A DNA stretch of 64,000 bases from assembly GCA_036936605.1 (NCBI GenBank), contig JAUPFV010000002.1, positions 250,749,305 through 250,813,304 on the forward strand, in the 5' to 3' direction. Below the pieces are notes generated by a model that was not told the origin of the DNA, did not search any database, and saw only the letters and a list, made by a program, of their open reading frames with translations. The position numbers were made by a program, and so were the translations under genes. This document shows positions 33,595 to 46,341 of this stretch, piece after piece. The DNA comes from Limnanthes douglasii subsp. nivea. Its lineage: Eukaryota; Streptophyta; Magnoliopsida; Brassicales; Limnanthaceae. Within the stretch, counting starts at the first letter, position 1. Every line of letters begins with the position of its first letter.

Positions 33595-34563
33595 TTATAA
33601 AAGAATAGCTGGGACATGAATTTCATTGATGTACCTTTGGCATGGGTCACATATTCTTAGCAGCTCCTTAGCATCTTTCATGATAGACGGCCAATAGTAG
33701 CCAGCCAGTAAAACTCTCCTCGTTAATGCCATGAATCCACAATGAGCTGATCCCTCACCATCATGCAATTCGGAGAGGATTACCTGAGACTCATCATCCC
33801 CCAAACAGCGCAGAAGAGGTTTACTATAAGACTTTTTATATAGAATGTCTCTCAGTATGATAAAACCATGAGCCTTGTGTTTCAATTTTCTTGCTAGTGA
33901 TTTATCCGGAGGCACGACGCCGTGGGAGAGGTATTGCAGGAGAGGAAATCTCCAATCCTGAGGTTGTTTCATTTGTACTTCAAAAGTTTCTTCTTCTTTA
34001 CTTATACCAAGTTGAATGAAGGGGCTCTCCAGCACATGGATACATGGATACGACTCTTTATATGCTATGGTTGCCAATGAATCTGCTAACTCATTTTCTG
34101 TCCGGGGTATGTGTTCATAAATAATGTTTTTAAACTTGAGTGCTTCATGTTTAAGGAGAAGTAAATACTTCACTAATTGTTCTTTTTTAGCCTTAGATTG
34201 ACCCTGAGCATGGTGGATAAGAAGATGGGAGTCACTCATTAGTTTTACCCTCTTAGCCACACAAACATAGGCTAACTTTAAACCAGCTATAGCTGCTTCG
34301 TACTCAGACTCGTTATTGGAAGCCCTGAAAGTAAAGCATATAGCCTGATACATTTTGTCACCATATGGAGAAGTCAAACACACCCCTGCACCACACCCCA
34401 TAGTGCTGGATCCACCATCCGTTCGGACGACCCAGACCTTTTTGTCTTTCAACTCAGTAGCCTGCTCCGAATCTCTGTCGGAGTGAAATTCAACCAAAAA
34501 ATCAGCCACAGCTTGGGCTTTGACCGCTGTTTGGGGAGCAAAATCTATGTCGAAATCCCTCAG
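33595..34563 (-). pseudogene. Element A second RNase H and integrase zinc region
   Basis: ORF of 304 residues from 34509. RNase H acids are in RTDGGSS, NESEYEAAIAGL, LMSDSHLLIHH and TENELADSLA. Then LSELHDGEGSAHCGF and ICDPCQRY make the H2C2 finger of integrase. An additional RNase H domain after the RT-linked one marks the Tat branch. It is separated from RT by TAA at 34564-34566, and ends at a TAA at 33595 before the integrase core. Confidence 0.88.
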
Positions 34564-36060
34564 TTATACTGACCACTTATTCATCCTGTTCGAAATGTCT
34601 GCCTTTTGAAGAACATTATTCAAAGGAAAAGATGTTCGGACGATAATATGATGAGCTTGGAAATAAGGCCTCATCTTCCAAGCAGCTATCACCAGGGCCA
34701 ATGCTAATTTCTCAAGTTTTAAATAACGTTTTTCTGCATCTATCAAGCTTTTGCTAATGTAGTACACTGGATGGGGGTAATTATCTACTTCCCTTACTAA
34801 CACAGCACTGATGGCACAACTTGAAACTGCCAAATACACGAAGAGTGTCTCCTCTTGAACTGGTTTAAACAAGGTTTTGGGGGAAGACAGGTGCTTCTTT
34901 ATCTCATTGAAAGCCTCATCACACTGTGAGGTCCAATTGAATCCCTTCGCACCCTTCAAAGTTTGAAAAAATGGGGCACACCTGTCCGAAGACCTCGAGA
35001 TAAATCTGTTTAAAGCAGCTAACCTCTCCGTTAGCCGTTGTACTTCTTTAATATTTCGAGAAGGCTCCATTTGGAATAGAGCATTAAGTTGGTCCGGATC
35101 GGGCTGTATCCCATGCTCACTTATAATATAGCCTAGAAACTTCCCGGATTGTACTCCGAACACACATTTTTCTGGATTCAGCTTTAAATTAACCTTTGCT
35201 AAGTTGACAAAAGTTTCTTGAAGATCTGCTAGGTGCAACTTCTCATCCACACTCTTCACCATCATGTCATCGATGTATACTTCCATATTCCTTCCAATCT
35301 GATCAGCAAAGGCTTTGTTTACCAATCTCTGATAAGTAGCCCCAGCATTTTTCAACCCAAATGGCATTACCTTATAGCAATGAAGACCTCTGTCACTGAA
35401 AAATGTGGTATGCTCTTGATCCTTTGGATCTACTTGGATCTGATTGTATCCGGATAAAGCATCCATAAAGGATAGTAGTTTGTTCCCAGAGGTGGAGTCT
35501 ACTAGTTGGTCAATCCGGGGAACTGGATACAAATCTTTTGGGAAAGCTCTATTGAGATCTGTGAAGTCAATGCACAAGCGCCACTTGCCATTTTTCTTTT
35601 TTACCAGGACCGGATTGGCAGTCCAAAAAAGATATTGAGACTCTTTGATATGCCCCATCTTTGTGAGCCTGTCAACCTCTTGTACAATAACATCAGCCTT
35701 TTCTTTGGAAAAAGCCCTTCTCTTTTGAACCACTGGTGCTATGTCTTTCCGGACAGATAAGTGATGTGATATCACATCTGCTGGAACCCCAGTAACATCA
35801 GCGTTGCACCAAGCAAAAACGTGCTGATGACTTTTCAAAAACTTTAGCATCTCACTTTTCAAACCATGTGGCATTTTAGACCCTATCTTGACGATTTTTC
35901 CTTCTTCTAAACAATGTGTCTCTACCTCCTCGACCGGTATTAACACTCCAGGGGTCTCTCTGGGGTCATCAATTTCACCCTCACCCCTAGAAAGCCCCTC
36001 AAACTGCTGTTGCTCGTTGATACAAACTACCCCCAACGTCCGGGGAGCCAGGGCTGTAGA
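34564..36060 (-). pseudogene. Element A reverse transcriptase with RNase H
   Basis: A 490-residue ORF is open from 36036. RT motifs in order: VKKKNGKWRLCIDFTDLN, SFMDALSGYNQI, MPFGLKNAGATYQRLV, VYIDDMMVKS (the YIDD form of the catalytic box), and LGYIISEHGI. Then comes the RNase H-like end (FVYLAVSSCAISAVLVRE, KRYLKLEKLALALV). It is in the same frame as gag-protease upstream, separated only by TAA at 36061-36063, and ends at a TAA where the family reads on. Confidence 0.92.
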
Positions 36061-38393
36061 TTAACATTCTCTTGCAACTTTTTGACTGCTCCGGACAACT
36101 CCCACCTGTCCCTGAACAGCATATTTCAAACATTGGTGGACTGTTGAAGCCACTTCATGCATCCTAGAGAGCCAAGACCTCCCTAAAATAGCATTATAGC
36201 AAGTGGGGCAATCCACCACAATAAAAAGTATCCTGACCATCTTCTTGAACGGGCCCTTGCCCAACAAAACTTCTTCTTTGAACTCTCCGATCACATCTGT
36301 CGAGCTGCCACTAAAGCCCACAATTGATCTGTCCAAACTCTGAATTACAGCTGGATTTTTCATTCTCTTGTATGTGGTTAAGAAAAGGATATTGGCTGAG
36401 CTTCCAGTATCCACCAGAATTCGTCTTATGGCATTGCCCCCAATAGATGATCCTATGACAACAGCATCTTCATGAGGGCCAATTGTATCTCTTAAATCAT
36501 CTTCATCAAAAACAATGAAGGGGAAAGGAATTTGTGATTGATAGGAAGTCATGCCTTCTTCTAACTGGGTGGCCAAAGTATGAACGTGCCTCTTCCTCGA
36601 AGAAGCAGTAGGAGCTGTCATGGTATCTCCTCCGAAGATCGTTAGTGACTCAAAAAACTTGATGAGCCCGGACACAGTTCTAGAACATTCTTCAATTGTA
36701 CCTACTCTGTTTCGAGTTGGATCAGGATCCAAGTATTCAGATTCTACATCAAACCTCTCGATTATAACCATGGCTCCCTCCGGAGCAGCATTACTTGGAC
36801 CAACCCGATGAGTATTGTCAGGCCTGTTACCTCCTCTTCTTTTGACATAAGCCCCCAGCTTTCCCCTTTCGATCAGGTTCTGAACTTCTTGCTTCAAAGC
36901 TATACAATCATCAGTGGTATGGCCAGTGTCATTATGATACTGGCAGAAAGAGTTATTACGGTGTTCTCTAGGGGATTGTAGCGTGGCAGGTCTTCTATAG
37001 TGCACTTCTTCCTTTGTTTTATCATAAATGGTGGCCACACTTTCCTTCAATTCTGTGAACCACTCCGGTTGAACCCAAGGCCCTCTCTTGTTTCTGGATT
37101 GCTGACTCTGAGCAGGAGCAGCTGGCTGAGACTGAGCTTTAGCCCTACCATGCCCCTGTCCGGTCTCCTTCGCCTTGTTCCCGGACTGATTCTGATTGGG
37201 ATTCGGTGCCACCGGGGCAGACCTCACCTGCCTGTGCACCCTTGTTTTCTTTGTTTCATCAACGTTAATCTGTTTTCCAACCTGATTCAATAACCCTCCC
37301 CAAGTCATTGCCTTCTTTCTGGTCACCCAATCAGCCAAATTGCTAGGGTTCAAGCCCTGCCTTAGAGATGCTATCGCAACCTGCTCGAAGCAGTCAGCCA
37401 ACCCATTCTTGGTGTTCACAAAACGGCTTATATATTCTTTTAAGGACTCGTTCGGTTCCTGAGCACAATAGATTATTGTGTCTCCATTGCCCTTTAGCTC
37501 TTTACTCCCAACGAACTGCCTTCGAAAGGCCACCCAAAAAGTATCGAAATTCTTAATACAGCCTTGTGGTAGACTGTTATACCATTTCAGAACACTCCCC
37601 GTAAATGATTGGGAGAATGCTCTGCAAAGTAGCTTATCATCGTTATCAAATTTCATCATAAAGTTCTTGAATTGCTCTAAATGGTTGTCCGGATCAGTAC
37701 TACCATCGTACTTTTCCATTTTGGTGCTATCAAACCTCTTAGGGAGGTGTCCAGACAGAATTTTAGAAGACAATGGAGATTGTCTCCAATTTCGACCACG
37801 ACTGAACACAGTATCTTCATTGGGAGTTGCAAAGATACCTGGTTCATCGTGGAAAGCAAAAGGATCCATCAGCATCCGGTCTACATGCCTCCGGCTGTGA
37901 GATGACCCTTTGCCAATATTCTTCTTCATATTTCCACGTCTATCCCTTTTCTTCGAAATTTTTTTGATCTGTTTTTGCTTCTTTTTAGTTCGACCCTCAT
38001 CGATGCTAGAGGATAAGGATTCTTCAACTCCCTCATCATCCGAAGAGCTATCAGAAGATTCTGAGCCTCAGTCAGAACTCTCCACTGGCTTAGACCGGTG
38101 AGACTTTTTGGAGCTGGCATGAGTCTTTTTGGTACTCACATGAGTCTTTGAAGGCTCATGCTCTCTGGGTTATCGGTGTGATGAGCAACTGGTGCTTTTG
38201 AATTTTCTTTCATGCCCATCTTAGCCTTTTCTGCCCTCAGAGCTTCTATTTCACCCTTTAACCTATCGTGTTCTTCAAAAGTGTACTCATCGTTTTCACC
38301 CACCACTTCGAGCAAAGCTGGTGGTACTTCCGGGACGTCCGAATTCATTCGGAGTGACTTTTCCTGCTGGTTTCGAATGCTTGATTCAGGCAC
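36061..38393 (-). pseudogene. Element A gag-protease polyprotein
   Basis: Start ATG at 38393 (MPESSIRNQQE), seven bases inside the primer site. A frameshift near 38160 and a TGA at 38068-38070 lie in the Ser/Lys-rich N-terminus; from 37929 the frame is open for 622 residues. The retrotrans_gag region has DPDNHLEQFKNFM, WYNSLP and FVNTKNGLADCFEQ. The knuckle is the unusual CQYHNDTGHTTDDC. The protease has ILVDTGSSANILF (catalytic DTG) and YNAILGRSWLSRM. It ends KVAREC-stop. Confidence 0.9.
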
Positions 38394-38399
38394 CTTCTT

Positions 38400-38417
38400 C
38401 TCCCACTGTGGTCGCCA
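38400..38417 (-). promoter_or_regulatory. Element A primer binding site
   Basis: Plus strand CTCCCACTGTGGTCGCCA, so the minus strand starts TGGCGACC six bases inside the 5' LTR. Same as in element B; a tRNA-Arg-like match, not confirmed. Confidence 0.7.
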
Positions 38418-38423
38418 ATTTGG

Positions 38424-38816
38424 TGAGGTTAATTTATGTTTGAGGGTAATTGGGTAATTTGTTCAGTGTTTTGTGGAAGTTTTATAGGTATTTAGTATTT
38501 TGAGTAGAGAGTAGGGGGAGAATTAAGCTGCCTAGTTATAATTAATTTTCATTACCCATAGTTACTGCAGGTGGTTGGGTATTTATACCCTTACATTTGG
38601 GCTTTATGGGTCATGTTTAATGGACCGGGTCATGTTTAAAGACCCATGAGCTCTAAGTAGGAGAGCAAGTAGCTTAGTCAAGAAGTGTTTAGGTTTTTTA
38701 GTACTTTTGTCATAGTTCGAACAGTCCAATTAGCTAAGTGTTTGAAGTGGTCTGTCCGGTCCGGAGGGCTAGGTCCGATTTATCCCTATCCGGTGAGTAG
38801 GCAGAATTTGGACTCA
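38424..38816 (-). repeat. Element A 5' LTR
   Basis: Pairs with 28441-28834; ends TGAGG and GACTCA on plus. It contains the promoter of gag-pol. Confidence 0.93.
38580..38587 (-). promoter_or_regulatory. TATA box in the element A 5' LTR
   Basis: TATAAATA on the minus strand, about 160 bp before the LTR end toward gag. Confidence 0.6.
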
Positions 38817-40639
38817 TTATGTTCTTTTTATTTTACTTTTATAAGGTGATATAGTTAAAGTTCATTTTACCAACAATCCGATGTTGATAAATACTATTAG
38901 AGAAGATGCTAAACTTTTGTTGGTGTGATTGCTTGACACAGTCGATACTTTTTTTTACTACATCTTGTACATGTACAATCTGGATAATGCGAGCTATTAA
39001 TAATAGCCTGAATGAAAACCGCTAGATTTTTGTCTTTTGGAATGTGTATTAGTTTTTAAAAAATTTACGGAAGCATATTTGTTTTTTTGGCAATCATTAA
39101 TGTTTTGCATTTTTAATTATGAACTTCTTTAATTATATTTTGGAACGAACGTTTTTTTTACAATCATAGATGTTTAACACTTTTTTTATTATTATGCATA
39201 GGTTTTAAAGTTTTTATCTTAAATTGAATAAAGATTTTATATATTTACATGTTGTCGCCCTGTGCTTCTGTAGGAGTGGATGCCAATTATTGTGTCTGGA
39301 ATAGCATGGGCACCGACGGTTGGCTTCTAAGCTATCTTGATCGACAACAAAATATGGATATGTTGTCTTTAGTGCCACAAACATGGTGGACAATATTTTA
39401 ACAAAAAAACAAAAAATGGCTTAAAAATTTGGTATATTGCCGTTATTGTCTAGCAGACAGGACCCAACATCCGTCATCATTTTTGACAGAAACATGTAAT
39501 TTTAAAAACAAATTCTTAAAAAAATAATCATAAACGAATATGATGTTTAAATATTATTAGTACTATTATTAACGATTGTAATAACGCACTATAATATTGA
39601 TAAAAATTAGTGGTATGATTAATAAAATGGACACCTAAAAGTCCCGTCTAAATGTTATCTGCCAAAAATAAGTCGCCTAAATGTTACCCGCCAATTCTCT
39701 TCCTCCAGGTCTACAGTAAAATAAATTTAACTACACAACTCCATCCACTTAAATATAATCTATAATGAAACTCATACTTTTGTTCGATATAGCATGGACT
39801 GTCAATGAAGACTCTCATCTCCTCCAAGTTGTTAAACATGTAAAGATAATGAGGTCTGATGAGGCTACCAATAGGTTTATCAAATATTATTTTATTTTGT
39901 TATTATTTTTAGATCTGAACAAAAAAAACCCTAATTTTTTCTATTTTATCGTGATTTTTGGTTTGGATCTGTATCCCCTCGATGTTTACATTCATGATCT
40001 AGAAAACTTGACTCATACTTCTCCAAGTCTAAAGCATTTCAAGTTTAAGATGCCTATTTGGGTGCTCGCGAACTTCTCATGGTGCTCAATCTGATCGTCG
40101 ACAATAAGTTTCCTCTATTTCTTTCTTATTTTTCTAGGGATTAGCGATGAGAGGAACGCTCCTTATTCCTCACTTAGGGTTTCTGGACAATGCTAACGCA
40201 TGTCACCCGCCACTGCCACCACCGCCACCACCATAGTATGATTATTAGATGAAGAATTCATTTTGGAGTTCTTTATCGATTTAAGAACGCTCTCTTACTT
40301 TACACATGAATGAAGGTTTATTCGATTTTTGTTCTACCCCGATACAAATTACACCTACCTTGATTGTTTGAGTTGATTATTGTGACGGTGTTAATGATCC
40401 ATTTATTGGTTTGTTTGTGTATCTTAGTTATGTTTCACTTCGTATTATATATTGCTATTAGTTGGCACCTTAGTTTCTTTCATCTTCTGAATTGTATACA
40501 GGTCTGTTCATGGGTTGTTCAGCATGTACCGACATATTCAGGATAACTGTTTATCCTAGAGACACAGGAATTGTTATTTTTTCTAGATTTTCTCATCGAG
40601 TTTTGTTTTGGGAACTTCCATGATTAACTTGGTTTTATT
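38817..40639. other. Unassigned sequence right of element A
   Basis: No coherent gene. A 109-codon ORF at 39765-40094 (plus) has no recognised domain. A short ORF at 40147-40236 ends in a Pro run. A small CCACTGCCACCACCGCCACC repeat is at about 40211-40233. Confidence 0.35.
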
Positions 40640-42020
40640 TAACCAACATTAAGATTGTGGTGGATATAATATTTTAGGGTATAATTTGGGTTCAGATGGT
40701 TTGTTTTGGGGTTATAAGAAGTTAAAAGACCTATAATGGACAAACCTGTGAGGGGATGAACTCCTTTATTGTACATACTTCTCCTCCCGATGGACAAAAC
40801 CTCCTCATATGCTTTCGAAATCCTTTCGAAATCCTGGTACTCTAGGAAATAATGAAATCTTATACAACCCACCCGCAGATTTCGTACCTCGTGCACGTAG
40901 CCATCTAATGGGCATACAACATTGTTAACGAGATCGTACCAACTAACCGTTTAATGAGCTACAAGATACTCCATAGTGCAAACGGCTTCATACCGTCTCT
41001 AACTTTAGCACCCCTCAATAAAGTATCTAGTGTGATGACCAATTATCTCAATTGTAATGATCAAACTCATAGCCGATAGACCTGGTTTTCATTATGTCCT
41101 TGTTTAGCATCATGTAGAGCTAATACACTGAACAACCCATGCGTGTCTGAACTGCCGGAAATACCGATCGATATAAAATGCCTAGCTTTGCTCCACGCCA
41201 GTAATGACACCATAGAACCAAGGTATTTTCTCTTATGAAAAATGATCATGTATGAGAAGGTAAGGCTCGAAATAGACCTCTAAAACAAAACCATACAAAC
41301 AATAAAACAAATGAGGTTTCCTATTTCTTACCATCTACATTTTAAATTCTAGTCTCCAACCATAAAATATCAAACCTAGTTATTTTTATTCTATTTTTAT
41401 AAAGCAAGAACTATCTACACGATACAAACAACATTTTAAACCAGCGATTAACAAGCCAAAAAAGTCTAACTACATGTTAAGCATGTATGATATACATAAA
41501 TTAAACAATTATTAATTCTATTACATTTATAGTACCAAATTGATATATTAATCAACTAATCATTCTCTAGTAATAACCACGAACACAGCATACTTACTAA
41601 TATTTAAGAACTAAATATTAGAATCAACCTATTTTATAAAAAGTTAAAACTTACATAATTTTCTTGGAAATTATGTAAGGTAATCATCTACCTTAATTTG
41701 GTCAATGGACGCACTTGCATCCATCAAGAAATAGTCGATAACCGTTTTGTGTAACTCATGCGTATAACCAGCCAAACTGAAATAAAATTATCTTGTATCC
41801 ACATGTCGAGAAGAGCGATAAACTCATCCAGTCTGTGTCGCCTGCAGGAAGGACTCTCCGAGATGATGATACAAATATGTTGATACCGTAGTTCCTCAAG
41901 CGTAGCGCCTAATCTGCACAACCAAGTCATGTAGGAGGCATACATACTTGAAATTGATGTACTCGTATTTCTTGTTAGCAAACAGACTACAGCCGAACAT
42001 AGGGAGAATATATTCATGCG
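40640..42020 (-). pseudogene. Plant mobile domain (PMD) pseudogene
   Basis: The minus strand at 42000-41760 reads MFGCSLFANKKYEYINF, YVCLLHDLVVQIRRYA, a TGA where PMD proteins have Trp of 'YAWG', then STYLYHHLGES, and in another frame IALLDMWIQDNF. That order (GxxLFA, Y.LL.DL, YAWG, LY..LG, LL..W) is typical of the PMD. The remainder down to 40640 (VCTMEYLVAH, NNVVCPLDGYVHEV) is less certain. Whether it was a host gene or a transposon passenger is open. Confidence 0.5.
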
Positions 42021-44089
42021 TAACCTAATATACCATATCGTCAGTAAGGGAATCGTTGCTTTCGTAGTAGGATACCTCGCTAAATATACTCTAAAAACAA
42101 CTGAGGCTTAACCCAATCCATTTGCGTAATTCTATCTCAACTATAAGAACCTCAATACCTAGAAGTAAGGCAGCCTTGGGCATGCATGTGGCTTATCGTG
42201 TATGACCGAAAACGTAGCAAAGTCACTTTTGACCTCCAACCTCAATATCGTATGCACACTGTTGAAGATGGTAGTCATCTCCCAAATCTAAAATAGAAAT
42301 TGTTTGTTTCATAATGCCAACGCTATAAGAAAACCTTGGTAATCACTATTTGCGGATGTAGAGATTACACCGACTCGATTAGCTTACCGAAAGATATTTC
42401 ATCCAACACCTCCCTAACCTTACTTTAAGGTTTCAAACTTCAGCCCCTCTGACTAGTGACTAGTGTAATGTGCATACAAATGTATCTCACACTCCTACAA
42501 ATAATAACACGATTTGGAGTTAGTAAAACATACAGAATGTTAATTAATATATGAATTAAAGAATAAAAATAAATCATGAAATTACCTATCCTTGCCAAAC
42601 ATAGGAGATGCATGGTGTTCGAACATGTCGCGAAATAGTCTAGGTAAACAAAAAGATAGTGCAGCTCGAGGTATACCTCGAAGAGAAGTAGACGGTCGTC
42701 GGTTGATTGGAGCGCTCAATAATTTAGAACCCGAAGGAGGTGTAGAACGGATGTAGGTGGTAATGAAAGGCAACACCATTGAAAAACTAGAGGTAAGATT
42801 TCTTCCTCTCCTGCAGTATTTTTCCTTTTATTTTTATTCTTTTTGTTCGCATACCATCATCATCACCGAGATCTTGACCTGGTTCTGTAATCTGAAAAAA
42901 AAACATAAAATATACGTAAACCTATACTAATTTTAAAAAATAATTTATTTTAATAAAATACACAAATACCACCAAAACAACCAAACAAATAAGATAAAGT
43001 AAGATAAAATTTAAATATCGAAAATGATTTGCGTCAACTGTCTAGCACCGAAGATACACCAAAATCCTAATGAAAACGTTTAGAACTCACACCAAATGTT
43101 TGACAAAAAATAAATCGACAAAAAATAAATCAACAAAAAATAAATCTCTTGTGGCGAATCATATATAGCTAAAAAAACCAACTTTAAATTAATTCATACA
43201 ATAATTTTGACCTTTTTTAGTAGAAGTCCACGTAATAGTTTGGTTGTTTTTAGAAGCTATATTGTATAGCTCTAAAATTTATAATTTTAGAGGTTACTGA
43301 ACTAACTATGAAAATTTATGGATTGATGATAAAACAATTATAAATTACAAAATATTATATTATATAATTTTGAAAAATTCAAAACATCTTTAAAAACTTT
43401 AAAAAGAAACTGTTGTTTACGATTCTAGTCATTATACATGCGTTTTGAAATTCAATTGTAAAAGATTTCTATTGTTTCAAATTTCAATTTGTTTCGGTAA
43501 AAACATTTATCTTTTTAAACTTTGGGTCTTTATTTTCTATCCGACTTGCTTCAATTTTCAATTTCTATACTAAAGGTTGTATTTTGAATTGTTGTGAGAC
43601 ATATGTTTGATCCTTTTAAAATTTTGTTGTATATTTATTGTTTTTAGCCCTATAGTCACTTTATGCATCTGGTTATTAACTTTGGCTTTGCTTTTGAGAT
43701 AACAAATATTTTTAATTCAAATCATTAATAAATATAATATAAAACTTTAATACTGATTTTATTCTGAACTCCAATGAATTTTTTTTAAAAAACAATTGAA
43801 TTGAGAAAAATAAAATGAGATAAAAAAACAAACAATTGAAGGCCTTGTTCATGCGGTACTTAGAGTGAAGGACAATGCGTTAGGCTGGTTTCACAAAGCA
43901 GCGAACACCTCCCTCTCGCGGCGGTGGAAGGATAACAGGCCGGTGCTGATCTTGGCCCATTGTGGTTCAATAGACAATCCCAATCGGACCATCACTTTCA
44001 AAAAAACCGGAATGTAATTGAATCATTGAAATCGATTTTAGGCCTCCAAGAACCTAAAATCGATTCTTGAAAACAAGGCCATGGGCCTA
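42021..44089. other. Unassigned sequence between the PMD pseudogene and LINE 1
   Basis: A 65-codon minus ORF (42582-42779) is not recognised; it may be the 5' part of the PMD gene. The rest is AT-rich. From about 43840 a GC-richer stretch leads into the LINE and may be its 5' UTR. Confidence 0.35.
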
Positions 44090-44206
44090 GCCTTTGGTTA
44101 ACTGTGAAGCCTCACAGCCTCTCACTCTTCATTCGCTTAACCCTAGCAGTGGTGCTCTCAGCCACTCACTCTTTTGTTTTCTCTCAGATCTAGCCCCAAA
44201 TCACTC

Positions 44207-46333
44207 ATGCAGAAATCGATTTCAGTTCTTTATCAAGAAGAACGAAATCGAGCAAATCCACCATCAGAAAACCTTCCATCAAATAGTCTTCCATCAAACA
44301 TAATCTCAGAGGCTCGTTTATTCGAAAATCCAACTTTTGAAAGGAATGAGTCTCTGAATAAAGATCCTCACAAAGGCGATAAGGAGTCTTGCAAGAAGCT
44401 GGTTCAAAGATCTTCTTCAAGAACTTATGCAGAAGCTGTAAAGACGGGAAAGGAGGAGCTACCATCACTAGCTGGATCTGCTGAGGGTTTCATGCACGAC
44501 AAAGTGGAAATTGGTGTTGAAGACGGGTACACCTATGTCAAATTTAGCGAAACAGATAAGTTGCTTCTTAATTCTTTATCTAAATTTACTTTGATTGCAA
44601 AATTTTCGTATGGCTGTCCATCTACAGTAGATTTTAGAACATATTTAGCATCTTTAAAACCTATAGGAAATTTCAGTATATATAAATGGGACTTTAGACA
44701 TATTTTTGTGGAATTTGAAAATATTGTAGATGTTAAAAGTTTCTGGAAGTATAATGTTAGGTCAATAGGTCAGTTTACGTTTAGGATTTTAAAATGGACC
44801 CCTGATTTTAACCCCAAACGTGAGTCTCCTCTGACTCCCGTTTGGGTTTCATTTCCTAAATTGCCTGAATATTGGTATAATAAAGATACAATTGAAAATT
44901 TAGCTAAGGCGATTGGTTTACCTTTAAAATCCTGGTTACCTAATAAAAATAGAGCTAGCTTTAATTGTTGTGAAGTATGGACTGTTTTAGATGTCTCTAG
45001 TATCCTTCCTCAAAGAATTTGGGTTAGTTTTGGGGATAGGGATGGTTTTTGGCAAGATGTGATCTATAAGGATAAGTCTGCTTATTGTAAAAATGTAGAC
45101 ACTTAGGTCATAAAGATATTGCTTGTAAATCAGATGACTTAGAATTCAAGAAATCTCATAATTTAAAAAAGATTGAAGTTAATACTAAGGATAAAAAGAA
45201 TAGTACTATTTGGTTGCCTAAACCTATAACTAACAAAGATTTAGTAAATAATGTGCAATCTAATATGGATGAGATTCCTGGAAAAATGAATGCTATATCA
45301 AGTGTCATAAGCAATGAAAATCTTGTTACACAGATAGTTGATAGAGAACTTGATATTAATAATGTATCTGATAAAGCATTTAATAACATCATGAATACAG
45401 AAACTTATCAACATGTTGAGATTATCAGTGATATTGTTAAGCAATTTGCATGTGAGAAGGTAGATTCTAATGTAGAAATAGAGTCTGATAAGAATTTGTC
45501 TTCTAATAAACTGAATATAGCATCTGATAATATGACTGACATGGATAATCAAGCATTGCAGATAGGAAAAGCATGTAGCAATAATATGATAATGGAGGAT
45601 ATTGTTTTGCATGATGGTATTATTAGAAAAGATGGCAGTTTATTAGCAGTTAAACATTCTGAATCAGATGCTAAAAAACCTGTTAGACATATTGATAAAA
45701 GGTGTGTTGTTAAAGATGGTAACATTTCATTATCATGTAAGCATGTAGTCTCTGAAGTTGATAATAACTTGACATTGGATGATTGTAATTCACATGATGT
45801 TGTAATTAGTGATAACAATTTAATAGCATTTAAAAATTTTGAATCTGGTGTTATTTCAGAAAAAGATATAGATGATGCAATTATTACTGGTGATGGTAAC
45901 ATTTCTTTAGCATGTGAGCATATAGTTTCTGCAGTTGATAATAACATGACATTGGGTGGTTTTTCTCATGATGTTGTAATTGGTGATAACAACTTAATAG
46001 CATTTAAACAATTTGAATCTGGTGTTGTTTCAAAAAAAGATATAGAAAATGCAATTGAATCTATGAATATAAATAACCCTTTTTAATGCTTTATTGAATG
46101 AAGATGTAGATGAATTGATTGAGTCTGAATTTCCTTCTCTGATTAGAAACAGATTGAGCCTTTCTCCTAGTTCACATAAAGGGAATAATTTTGGTGAAAA
46201 TTTAAGTCTGTCTGTTTCTCCTAAACATAAGAAAAATAAGCCTTCATTGAATAGTTTTCTTAGAAGATCTTCTAGAAATAAACTTGTAATTAAAACCAGA
46301 AACCCCAAAGGATCTTTTGGATCCTCTAAATAA
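44207..46333 (+). pseudogene. LINE 1 ORF1 (DUF4283 plus zinc knuckle)
   Basis: The first ATG is at 44207. The DUF4283-like domain covers about 44500-45070 (FSYGCPSTVDFRTYL, IFVEFENIVDV, TPVWVSFPKLPEYWY). Next is a zinc-knuckle region whose cysteines and histidine lie in two frames, so one base was lost near 45090-45095. The frame 45107-46086 carries a two-copy repeat (45715-46065) and then breaks at a T5 run (46080-46084). The last part, 46094-46333, is Ser/Lys-rich. ORF1 proteins bind LINE RNA. The family assignment is firm, the product dead. Confidence 0.85.
45715..46065 (+). repeat. Tandem 177-bp repeat within LINE 1 ORF1
   Basis: Two units, starting at GATGGTAAC 45715 and GATGGTAAC 45892, each encoding about 59 residues with DGNISL, VDNN, SHDVVI, DNNLIAF and FESGV. 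A third, more diverged partial unit may precede them (about 45600-45710). Confidence 0.8.
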
Positions 46334-46341
46334 TACTTAAA

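Larger units (their letters stand above)
28441..38816 (-). mobile_element. Element A: nearly complete Tat-type Ty3/gypsy retrotransposon
   Basis: 10,376 bp with LTRs of 394 bp (28441-28834) and 393 bp (38424-38816) that differ by about 13 substitutions and one indel. In transcription order on the minus strand: 5' LTR, primer site, gag, protease, RT, RNase H, second RNase H, integrase. An antisense ORF on plus (29276-32229) fills the space before the 3' LTR. About ten point lesions inactivate it. LTR divergence would mean roughly 1.3 million years at 1.3e-8 per site per year (inference). No clear 5-bp target duplication: the flanks are ATTTG and TTATG. Confidence 0.93.

Noticed and set aside
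28436..38821. 5-bp target duplication around element A (ATTTG / TTATG).
   Set aside because: Only 3 of 5 bases match; shifting the boundaries does not help.
39765..40236. Host gene with a Pro-rich ORF.
   Set aside because: No domain, no clear start or splice structure, surrounded by AT-rich decay.
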